From DAITQM01 sp039794245 (GTDB lineage: Bacteria > Pseudomonadota > Gammaproteobacteria > Xanthomonadales > Wenzhouxiangellaceae), in the NCBI GenBank assembly GCA_039794245.1, contig JBDIVS010000004.1, positions 62,001-126,000 on the forward strand: 64,000 nt of DNA, given 5' to 3'. A program made the position numbers and the translations under genes. Below the pieces are notes generated by a model. It saw nothing but the letters and a program-made list of their open reading frames with translations, searched no databases and was not told where the DNA came from. Positions 54,891 to 62,664 of this stretch are shown here, piece by piece; positions within the stretch are counted from its first letter, which is position 1; each line of letters opens with the position of its first letter.

Positions 54891-56685
54891 ATTCCAGAAC
54901 CGACAGCGGCAGCGACCCGTCTTTGAGCACCTCGGTATGAAACGCGCGGACGTCGAAGCGCTCGCCGAGCGCCCGTTCGGCACTAGTGCGCAGTTCGCGG
55001 ATCTTGAGTTGGCCGATCTTGTAGGCCAGCGCCTGGCCGGGGATGGCCATGAAACGTTCGGCCTCTGAAATCGCCTGCGTCGGTTCGGCCGGCGAATTGG
55101 CGTACATATAATCGAGTACCTGCTGCCGGCTCCAGCCCTTGGCGTGCAGGCCGGTATCGACCACCAGGCGGATGGCGCGCCACAGCTCGGCGGCCAGCGC
55201 GCCGAAATACATCCTTGGGTCGCGGTAAACGCCGAGTTCCTTGCCGAGCGATTCGGCGTACAGTCCCCAACCCTCGCTAAACGCTGTCTCGCCGCCGAAG
55301 CGGCGGAACGCCGGCAGATCGGTCAGCTCGCGCTGCAGGGCGATCTGGAAATGGTGCCCCGGTTCGGCCTCGTGCAAAAACAACGATTCGAGCGCGTAGC
55401 GCGGCCGGGCCTTGAGATCGTAGGTGTTGACGTAGAAAATCCCGGGCCGCGTGCCGTCCAGCGACGGCCCCTGGTACGAGGCGCCGGAGGACGAGGCGGC
55501 GCGGAACGCCTCGACCGGCCGGATCTCGAAATCGGCCTTGGGCTTGACGTCGAACAGGGCCGGCAGCAGGGGTTCGACCGTGGTGCGGAAGGCGCGGTAG
55601 GCGGCGAGCAATTCCTCCTCGCTCGAAAAATAACTGTCCGGCGACGATTTCATGTGTTCGAACAGGGCCTGGAGATCGCCGTCAATGCCGAGTTCCGCTT
55701 GCACCTGGCGCATTTCGCCGTGGATGCGCTCCACTTCCTGCAAACCGATCTGGTGGATATCCTCCGGCGTCAGGTCGGTGGTCGTCGCTTGCCGGGCGCG
55801 GTAGGCGTACCATTGCGCGCCGTCGGGCAGGGCGCCCAGCCCGTCGGTCGTCCGGCACGCCGGCAGGTATTCGTCGCGGACGAAATCGTGCAGTTCGCGG
55901 TACGCCGGAATCAGGGTGTCCGTAATCAGCCCGCGGTAGGCGGCGGCGAGGCGCTCGCGGTCGGCCGCCGGGATATCCTCGGGGAAGTTCGCCACCGGCT
56001 TCCAGAACAGGCTCGCTTCCGGGTCGCCGGCGAGCTGGGCGGCGAGCTGCGGCAGGGTTTTTTCCATCAACACGCGCGGCTGGGTGATGCCGGCGGCGAT
56101 CCCGGCGCGCATATTGGCGATCATCTGGGCGAACAATTCGGGGATGTGCGCCGCCCGTTTTAGCCAGTTGTCGTAATCCTGTACCGTCTTGAAGGGCTGG
56201 GCGCCGGTCCCCGAGCCGAGCATAGCGAACTGGTTGGGCAGGCTGAAAAACTGGTTGAGCGGTAAAAGATGACTCGCAAAGCGGTAGCCCTCGATCTCGC
56301 CTTCGAGATCGGCGATGAACACCCGGCGGCTGATCAAATCCCGGCCGCTCAGCTCTGCGGCATCCACCGCCTGGGCGCGCTTGAGCCAGCGCTCGGCGAA
56401 CGCCTGGTCCGCGGCGCGGTACTCCGGGGACAGGAAATTCGGCAGCCGGTCGTTGTAGCGCCCATCGCCGATAAACGTCGCGCGCAGTGGGTTGCGTTGC
56501 AGCGCCTCTTCCCAGTATTCCTCGTAAATCGCCTGCAATTCCAGCGCCGCCAGATGCGCCCGCTCCGCGGCCGGCACCACCTCCACCGCTTCGCCGGCCG
56601 ACGGCGCCGGTTCCTGGCAGCCGGAAAGCGCCATCAGCACCACGCCGAGCACGCCGGCTGACCAAATACCGAATCGATTGTCCAT
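54835..56685 (-). CDS. DUF885-family lipoprotein, second paralogue
   Basis: A 616-residue lipoprotein (lipobox ALSGC near residue 22). The DUF885 core carries HEAEPGHHFQ near residue 440, the HExxxGH metal-site signature, and AFSEGWGLYAESLGKELG just after, which strengthens the assignment as a peptidase-like metallohydrolase. The start ATG at 56685 has GAGAGGA upstream; the longer frame to 56865 lacks support. It differs clearly from the paralogue at 9.6–11.4 kb. The 3' end overlaps the convergent FG-GAP gene. Confidence 0.88.
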   Translation of the reverse strand: MDNRFGIWSAGVLGVVLMALSGCQEPAPSAGEAVEVVPAAERAHLAALELQAIYEEYWEEALQRNPLRATFIGDGRYNDRLPNFLSPEYRAADQAFAERWLKRAQAVDAAELSGRDLISRRVFIADLEGEIEGYRFASHLLPLNQFFSLPNQFAMLGSGTGAQPFKTVQDYDNWLKRAAHIPELFAQMIANMRAGIAAGITQPRVLMEKTLPQLAAQLAGDPEASLFWKPVANFPEDIPAADRERLAAAYRGLITDTLIPAYRELHDFVRDEYLPACRTTDGLGALPDGAQWYAYRARQATTTDLTPEDIHQIGLQEVERIHGEMRQVQAELGIDGDLQALFEHMKSSPDSYFSSEEELLAAYRAFRTTVEPLLPALFDVKPKADFEIRPVEAFRAASSSGASYQGPSLDGTRPGIFYVNTYDLKARPRYALESLFLHEAEPGHHFQIALQRELTDLPAFRRFGGETAFSEGWGLYAESLGKELGVYRDPRMYFGALAAELWRAIRLVVDTGLHAKGWSRQQVLDYMYANSPAEPTQAISEAERFMAIPGQALAYKIGQLKIRELRTSAERALGERFDVRAFHTEVLKDGSLPLSVLEFKIDEWLAAAQTAPPAAD

Positions 56686-56836
56686 TACTGAATCCTCTCT
56701 ACAATCTGGTTGTGATCGAAGGGTCAGATGCAGCAGGATATCACCTCGCTGCTGGCGCCCGGTGCGGCCGGCTGCTTTTCTGCCAGCAGTCGGTTTACGA
56801 TACGGTCTGCTCAGGCAACCACAACGGAAAATGCCA

Positions 56837-57928
56837 ATGACCGAGCGCCACCTCCCCATGATCATCGCCCACCGCGGCGCCAGTGGTGAGCGGCCGGAGC
56901 ATACGCTCGCCGCCTACCGGCTGGCGATCGAGCAGGGTGCCGAGGTCATCGAGCCGGACCTCGTCGTCACCGCCGACGGTCACCTGATCTCGCGCCACGA
57001 GAACGACCTGACGCCGACGACCGATGTTGCGGCGCATCCGGAATTTGCCGCTCGGCGGACAACCAAGGTGATCGACGGCGTCGCCCGCGAGGGCTGGTTC
57101 AGCGAGGATTTCACGCTCGCCGAGAGCCGGATGCTCCGGGCCCGCGAGCGCTACCCGGCGATCCGCCCGGCGAGCGCCGCGCACGACGGCGAAGAGGGCG
57201 TGCCCGAGATCGGCGAGATCGTCGCACTGGTCCGCGATATGGCGGCGGCCGGCTATCCGGAAGTGGCGATCTACCCCGAGCTCAAGTACCCGACCTGGTT
57301 CGGGAGCGAAGGCACAACGCTCGGCGGCGCGCCGCTCCGCCACCCGGTCGAGCGGCTGCTGGTTGCCCGGCTGGCGGCACTCGGTGTGACGGCGCCGGCC
57401 CAGGCGATGATCCAGTGCTTCGAGATCGAATGCCTGCTCGATCTGAAACGGCACGTGATGCCGGCCTCGGGCGTTGATTTTCCGCTGGTGCAACTGATCG
57501 GCCCGCTCGGGGCTTCCGGCGCGCCGTACGATCTGCGCTACGCCGCGACCCGCTCGTTTTCGACCGGCGAGAGTTACGGCGAGCTGGCCAAACTGGTCGA
57601 TCTCGGCGGCCGCCTCAACTGGGATGCACTGATCAGGCCCGAAGTACTGGCCTGGATGGCGCAGAATTACGCCAGCGGCCTCGCGCTCGCCGCCGCTGAT
57701 CTGCTGCGCCCTGCCGGCGCCCAGGTGGTCGAAGCCGCGCACCGCGCCGGGTTGTGGGTTCACGCCTATACGCTGCGCGCCGAAAAACCGTTTCGCGGCC
57801 TCGGCGCCGACGGCAATCCTCTGGTGATTGAGGACGCTTTCCGGCAACTGGCGGCGCTCGGCGTCGATGGTGTTTTCACCGACCACCCGGGGCAGGTTGT
57901 AAAACTGCGCGCCGCGCTGACAGTCTGA
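56837..57928 (+). CDS. Glycerophosphodiester phosphodiesterase
   Basis: Hydrolyses deacylated phospholipid headgroups to glycerol-3-phosphate. A 363-residue TIM-barrel protein with the two catalytic motifs HRGASGERPEHT (residues 9–20) and EPDLVVTADGHLISRHEN (near 41–58), and EDAFRQLAALGVDGVFTDHP near the end. The length and the long insertion after the second motif fit the GlpQ type, but no signal peptide is visible, so a cytosolic location is suggested. ATG 56837 is preferred over 56831 on spacing. Confidence 0.9.
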   Translation: MTERHLPMIIAHRGASGERPEHTLAAYRLAIEQGAEVIEPDLVVTADGHLISRHENDLTPTTDVAAHPEFAARRTTKVIDGVAREGWFSEDFTLAESRMLRARERYPAIRPASAAHDGEEGVPEIGEIVALVRDMAAAGYPEVAIYPELKYPTWFGSEGTTLGGAPLRHPVERLLVARLAALGVTAPAQAMIQCFEIECLLDLKRHVMPASGVDFPLVQLIGPLGASGAPYDLRYAATRSFSTGESYGELAKLVDLGGRLNWDALIRPEVLAWMAQNYASGLALAAADLLRPAGAQVVEAAHRAGLWVHAYTLRAEKPFRGLGADGNPLVIEDAFRQLAALGVDGVFTDHPGQVVKLRAALTV

Positions 57929-57964
57929 ATTTCCGACGCCGGCTTTACCGCCCCGGCACCCGGT

Positions 57965-58129
57965 GTGCGCCGGGCACGCCTTAGCGTGCTGCCCAACGCG
58001 GCAGGCAACCCGCATTTGGTGGAGTTGATCGGCAGCTATGACGTGCTGTTCCACGACAGTGAAGCCGGACAGTTTTATTTGATTACAACACGCTCTACGA
58101 CCAAGTTTATCGGCGGCAACGGAAGGTAG
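57965..58129 (+). CDS. Possible 54-residue ORF or gene remnant
   Basis: In the frame of the preceding phosphodiesterase gene, after its stop, the sequence reads coherently (LSVLPNAAGNPHLVELIGSY, then DVLFHDSEAGQFYLITTRS) up to TAG at 58127. A GTG at 57965 could start it, but no ribosome site is clear. It may be a decayed piece of a larger gene. Family unknown. Confidence 0.2.
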   Translation: MRRARLSVLPNAAGNPHLVELIGSYDVLFHDSEAGQFYLITTRSTTKFIGGNGR

Positions 58130-58161
58130 CGAATTTGCCATCCGTTGCAGTCACTCGGGTG

Positions 58162-58374
58162 CTACAGATCCGATGGTTTCAGACCGGTGTGTTTTGCGAC
58201 ACGAGTCAGCATACGAGGTCCGATTTCTTCGCCATCGTGAAACGCATACACAAAATCAGGCCAACCCTCGCGCTGGAGGGTTTTGTGGGAGCCGGATTGT
58301 CGCTTGACTTGCCATCCGATTTTCAAGAGCGCTTTGAGCAGCCTCCTGGATTTGACGGATGACCATTGGCTCAT
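58162..58374 (-). CDS. hicA: HicA-family toxin
   Basis: A 70-residue double-stranded-RNA-binding-like mRNA interferase. The catalytic histidine lies in the conserved GSHKTLQREGWPDFVYAF strand, followed by EEIGPRMLTRVAKHTGL as in typical HicA. Its ATG overlaps the hicB stop (ATGA). In this pair the antitoxin gene comes first. Confidence 0.88.
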   Translation of the reverse strand: MSQWSSVKSRRLLKALLKIGWQVKRQSGSHKTLQREGWPDFVYAFHDGEEIGPRMLTRVAKHTGLKPSDL

Positions 58375-58577
58375 GCAGCGTTCAGGGTAATACTGACGGG
58401 CATAGGCCGGGACTCGCCATGATCAAGGCGCTCTGCAATGGTACGCAATGCAAGTGCTTCTGCCTTGAGCATCGCTTCGTCAGCACTAGCGCCGTAGGCC
58501 AAGACGCCAGGCAGGCCGATGACCTCGGCAAGCCACCGGCCATCAGTCTCTTGCTCATACTCAATTGTTAGATTCAT
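58371..58577 (-). CDS. hicB: HicB-family antitoxin
   Basis: A 68-residue protein of the short HicB type, with the partial RNase H-like fold opening TIEYEQETDGRWLAEVIGLPGVLAYG and the helix SADEAMLKAEALALRTIAERL. There is no C-terminal DNA-binding domain, so it probably neutralises without strong autoregulation. It directly precedes hicA. Confidence 0.87.
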   Translation of the reverse strand: MNLTIEYEQETDGRWLAEVIGLPGVLAYGASADEAMLKAEALALRTIAERLDHGESRPMPVSITLNAA

Positions 58578-58586
58578 GTTTGTCTC

Positions 58587-58760
58587 GTGGCGCTAACCCA
58601 AGTCATTGTACCTGATTCCCGGGAAAATCCGAAGTTGTGGCGCACGATATTATTGCTGTTGGCGGCGGACAATTGCACCAGCCTGATGCTCGATCCATGT
58701 GACTCCTGCGCCATGGAGGTGATTTTCGAACTGCAACGCCTCCAGGCCATGCTGGAGTGA
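58587..58760 (+). CDS. Possible 57-residue ORF upstream of the amidase 3' end
   Basis: A GTG-started frame reads ALTQVIVPDSRENPKLWRTI, then LLLLAADNCTSLMLDPCDSC and AMEVIFELQRLQAMLE to TGA. The amino-acid pattern looks coding, but there is no clear ribosome site and I recognise no family. It may be a remnant. Confidence 0.22.
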   Translation: MALTQVIVPDSRENPKLWRTILLLLAADNCTSLMLDPCDSCAMEVIFELQRLQAMLE

Positions 58761-58777
58761 TAATCCAACTGTGGGGT

Positions 58778-60358
58778 TCAGCTAGACGGCGATCGTTCGA
58801 GGCTCTTCAGCCAGCGTGGCGGGCGGCGGGCGGCGAGCAGGCGTTCGGCGGCCGAGGCCAGGGCGATGACATCGCGGTCCTGCCAAGCGCCGCCGACGAG
58901 CAGCAGGCCGACCGGCAGCTCGCCGCGGAAACCGCCGGGGAAGGCGACCTGCGGGTAACCGGCGATGGCGCCGGCGCTCGAGTTGCCGAAACCGACGCGA
59001 TCGCCGTTCAGGTAATCGAGCGGCCAGGCCGGAGCGTAGGCCGGCAGCAGGATCGCCGCCAGGTCGTGCTTTTGCAGCGTCTGGTCGATCAGCCGGCGCG
59101 CCGCGCGGCGGCTGCGCTCGCGGGCTTCACGCCAGTGGTTTTCTTCCCCGGTCAGATCGAGCGCGACGGCGGCCAGGACATACTCCTGGCCGAAGATCGG
59201 CATCACGGCGGCGGCGTTGCGGTCGTTGAAGGCGGCGAGGTCGGCCATGGTGCGCAGGCCGTTGGGATAGGCGAAGTCCGCAAACCAGTTTTCGAGGTCG
59301 CGGCGGAATTCGTAGGTCAGCACGAACAATTCGTCTTCGTAAACCTGCTCGTCGAGTTGCCACTCCTCGATTTCGACGGTCGCGGCGCCGGCGGCTTCGA
59401 GACGGGCCGTCACATCGTCCATCAGGGCGGCGAGCCAGGGGAACTCATCGTTGAACGCGGTGACGACGCCGAGCCGCCGGCCGGCCAGATCGCTGCTGCG
59501 GGCCGCGGCTTCGAGATCGGCGCCGAGCCGCTTGGCCGCCTTTGGGGTCAGCATCGCCTGCAACAGGGCGGCGGCATCGGCGACGCTGCGCGCCAGCGGC
59601 CCGGCGATGTCCTGGCTGGTGGCGAGCGGGATGATGCCGTCGGTGCTGACCGCGCCGTGCGTCGGCTTGATGCCAGCGATGCCATTGACCGCCGCCGGGC
59701 AGACGATCGAGCCGTCGGTTTCGGTGCCGACGGCGAGCAGCGTCAGATCGGCGCTGACCGCAACCCCCGAACCGGAGCTCGAACCGCATGGATTGCGGTC
59801 CAGCACATAGGGGTTCACCGTCTGCCCGCCGAGACTCGACCAGCCGCTGACCGAGCGCCGGCCGCGGAAATTGGCCCATTCGCTGAGGTTGGCCTTGGCC
59901 AGGATCACGACGCCGGCCTCCCGTAACCGGGCGACGAACGCCGCGTCGCGGCCGGCGGTGAAACCGGCCAGCGCCAGCGATCCAGCGGTGGTCGGCAGGC
60001 TGTCGGCGGTCGCGATATTGGCCTTCAGCACGACCGGCAGGCCGTGCAGCGGCGAGCGGATGTGGCCGGCGCGGCGCTCGCGGTCGAGGCGCGCGGCGTC
60101 GGCCAGCGCCTCGGGATTGGTATCGATGATGGCGTTGAGGTGCGGTCCGGCATCGTCGAGCACAGCGATCCGCTCGAGGTAATGGCGGGTGAGGTCAACA
60201 CTGCCGATCTCGCCGGAGGCCAGCAGGCGGCGGGCTTCGTCAACACCCAGTTCGCCCAGCGGCGGGTGGGCCTGGGCCGTGGTGAGCGCCGCCAGGAAAC
60301 ACGTGGCGGCGAACAGTACGGCGCGGCGCGCGGCGTCCGTGGGGATACTCATTCGCAT
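58778..60358 (-). CDS. Exported amidase-signature-family hydrolase
   Basis: A 526-residue amidase of the Ser-cisSer-Lys family. The catalytic Lys is in VVLKANIAT near residue 92, and the cis-Ser and nucleophile Ser lie in CGSSSGSG and TETDGSIVCPAAVNG near 175–205. A signal peptide (ending near TTAQAH) suggests export. It is thus unlike the cytosolic GatA subunit and more like the secreted amidases of Xanthomonadales and relatives. ATG 60358 has GGAGGG seven bases upstream. The substrate cannot be inferred. Confidence 0.88.
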   Translation of the reverse strand: MRMSIPTDAARRAVLFAATCFLAALTTAQAHPPLGELGVDEARRLLASGEIGSVDLTRHYLERIAVLDDAGPHLNAIIDTNPEALADAARLDRERRAGHIRSPLHGLPVVLKANIATADSLPTTAGSLALAGFTAGRDAAFVARLREAGVVILAKANLSEWANFRGRRSVSGWSSLGGQTVNPYVLDRNPCGSSSGSGVAVSADLTLLAVGTETDGSIVCPAAVNGIAGIKPTHGAVSTDGIIPLATSQDIAGPLARSVADAAALLQAMLTPKAAKRLGADLEAAARSSDLAGRRLGVVTAFNDEFPWLAALMDDVTARLEAAGAATVEIEEWQLDEQVYEDELFVLTYEFRRDLENWFADFAYPNGLRTMADLAAFNDRNAAAVMPIFGQEYVLAAVALDLTGEENHWREARERSRRAARRLIDQTLQKHDLAAILLPAYAPAWPLDYLNGDRVGFGNSSAGAIAGYPQVAFPGGFRGELPVGLLLVGGAWQDRDVIALASAAERLLAARRPPRWLKSLERSPSS

Positions 60359-60477
60359 TGTTTTGCCCTCCATTGGGCCGATCGGTGCGATAAAACCGGG
60401 GTCATCCCCTTGCAATCGTATGTCACCTGTTTCTATGATATGAGGTGCGTCGTCCGATAATAACCAGGGGATTACTC

Positions 60478-62652
60478 ATGCCCAAGCCGTTTTTCCATCC
60501 TGCGCTACCCGCAGCCCTGATGCTGTCCGTTTTGCTCGCCGCCTGTGGCAGCAAGAGCGGGAACAGCGAGAGGGCCGTGCCGCAAAACCCGGCTACCAAT
60601 ACCGACGGTACGCCGACCACCGCAATCATCACGGCCAATTTCGACCCGACCAACGCCGTGATCCCGTTCCCGGCCAACCTGCTGCTGCTCGGCACCACCG
60701 ATATCACGGTGAATATCCCGGTCCCGGATCCGACCGATTTCAGCAATCCGCGAGTTGCCCTCAACGCGCTGGACGGCTTCAGCACCGTCGCGCCGTGGAG
60801 CACGACGTTCTCGCGGCCGTTGCGCCCCAGTTCGATCGTTCCGGGCAGCACCGTCCGGCTGTTCGAGGTCCGGCTGGTGACCGGCAATATCGCCGTGCAG
60901 CAGGTCGTCCGCGAGCTGACCCCCGGCGTCGAATATGTCGCGACGCTATCGAGTGTCGGGCCGCCGGGCCAGACGCTGGTCATCGTGCCGCTCGTACCGC
61001 TCCAGCAGTTGACCGCCTATATGGCGGTGCTGACCAACGGCCTGACCGACAATGACGGCAACAACGTGACGCCGGCGCAGACCTATTTTCTGGCCAAGCG
61101 CACCTCGCCGCTGATCGACGCCAACGGCGCGAGCACCGATCCTCTGCTGCCCACCGCCAACGCCCAGGCGCTGGAGCCGCTCCGCCAGATCATCAATACC
61201 CAGGAAGCCGCGGCGGCGAGCCAGGGTATCAATCGCGACAACATCGTGTTGAGCTGGACGGTGACGACGCAGTCCATCACCCCGGTGCTCAGCCTGCTGC
61301 GCTCGATCGCCCAGCCCGGCGCCGCGACGCTGGTGCCGAGCGGCCTGACAACCGGCAATGTCGTGCCCGGCTCACCGGGCATCGCCGATCTGTTCATTGG
61401 TATTTTGAGCGTCCCTTATTATCTCGGCATCCCGTCGCCGGCCAACCCGACCGCGGCGCTCGACCGCTTCTGGCAGGCGGCGCCCGGCGCCTTCGTCGCG
61501 CCGTTCGATCAACTCGGCCTCGATCCGACCTCGACGAACGTCACGGTCGCCAATCCGTTCCCGGTGCAGACCGGGGTGCAGACGATCCCGGTGTTGATGA
61601 CGGTGCCCAACGCCGGCAGCGGCCGGACCAAGCCGGCGGCCGGCTGGCCGGTCGTGATCTTCCAGCACGGCATCACGCGCAGCCGCGCCGATCTGTTGGC
61701 GATCGCCGATACGCTCGCCTCGCAGGGTTTCGTCGCGATCGCCATCGACCAGCCGCTGCACGGGATCACCGACGTCAACCCGCTCGATCCGGCGCAGCCG
61801 CTCGCCGCCCTGAACATCGAAAACACGCCGTTCGCACCACTGGCCAACGAGCGGACCTTCGCCCTCGACCTGGCCAACAACGTGACCGGCGCGCCGGGGC
61901 CGGACGGCATCATTGACGGCTCCGGCACCTGGTTCATCAACCTGGCAAACCTGCTGGTCTCGCGCGACAACGCCCGCCAGGCGCAGGCCGACCTGTCGAT
62001 CCTCGCCGTAACGATCCCGACCATCGATTTCACCGGCGACGGCCTGGCCGATTTCGACGGGGCGCGCATCTCGTTCGTCGGCCAGTCGCTCGGTGCGATC
62101 CAGGGCATTCCGTTTTTGGCCGTCGAGCCGACCGTCAACACCGCGCTGTTGTCGGTGCCGGGCGGTGGTCTGGGGAAATTGCTCGACAGTTCGGCGACTT
62201 TCGGGCCGCGCATCCGCGCCGGGCTGGCGGCGGCCGCCGGGCTACAACCGGGGACGCCGGATTTCGAGGCCTTTTTCGTCGCCGCGCAGACCGTCGTCGA
62301 TAGCTCGGATCCGATCAACTGGGGCGCCCTGACCGCCGCCACCAACGCCGTGCTGCTGCACGAGGTGATCGACGATCTGGTGATCCCGAACGCGGTCGCC
62401 GGGGCGCCGCTTTCCGGCACCGAACCTTTGATTCGGATCATGGGCCTCGATACCTTGACGGCGAGCGCCCAGGATCCGCTGGGGCTGCGCGCCGCGCTGC
62501 GCTTCGTGCCGCCGGCCAGTCACGGTTCGCTGCTCGATCCGACCTCGTCGCCTGCCGCATTCGCCGAAATGCAGGGCCAGATGGCGAGTTTCATCGTTTC
62601 CCAAGGTACGGCGGTGCAGGTCAACAACCCGTCCGTCATCGTGACCCAATAA
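60478..62652 (+). CDS. Pla-1/cef (VolA)-type extracellular lipase, surface lipoprotein
   Basis: A 724-residue lipoprotein (lipobox LLAAC near residue 21). The N-terminal domain (TTAIITANFDPTNAVIPFPANLLL) matches the bacterial virulence-factor lipase N-terminal domain. The alpha/beta-hydrolase core has VIFQHGITRSRADLLAIADT, the nucleophile elbow GQSLGAIQG near residue 540, and a plausible His in PPASHGSLLD. Related VolA proteins release fatty acids from host or environmental phospholipids at the cell surface. The DUF1302 gene follows after 12 bases. A ribosome site AGGGG precedes ATG 60478. Confidence 0.87.
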   Translation: MPKPFFHPALPAALMLSVLLAACGSKSGNSERAVPQNPATNTDGTPTTAIITANFDPTNAVIPFPANLLLLGTTDITVNIPVPDPTDFSNPRVALNALDGFSTVAPWSTTFSRPLRPSSIVPGSTVRLFEVRLVTGNIAVQQVVRELTPGVEYVATLSSVGPPGQTLVIVPLVPLQQLTAYMAVLTNGLTDNDGNNVTPAQTYFLAKRTSPLIDANGASTDPLLPTANAQALEPLRQIINTQEAAAASQGINRDNIVLSWTVTTQSITPVLSLLRSIAQPGAATLVPSGLTTGNVVPGSPGIADLFIGILSVPYYLGIPSPANPTAALDRFWQAAPGAFVAPFDQLGLDPTSTNVTVANPFPVQTGVQTIPVLMTVPNAGSGRTKPAAGWPVVIFQHGITRSRADLLAIADTLASQGFVAIAIDQPLHGITDVNPLDPAQPLAALNIENTPFAPLANERTFALDLANNVTGAPGPDGIIDGSGTWFINLANLLVSRDNARQAQADLSILAVTIPTIDFTGDGLADFDGARISFVGQSLGAIQGIPFLAVEPTVNTALLSVPGGGLGKLLDSSATFGPRIRAGLAAAAGLQPGTPDFEAFFVAAQTVVDSSDPINWGALTAATNAVLLHEVIDDLVIPNAVAGAPLSGTEPLIRIMGLDTLTASAQDPLGLRAALRFVPPASHGSLLDPTSSPAAFAEMQGQMASFIVSQGTAVQVNNPSVIVTQ

Positions 62653-62664
62653 GGAGCACCGACC

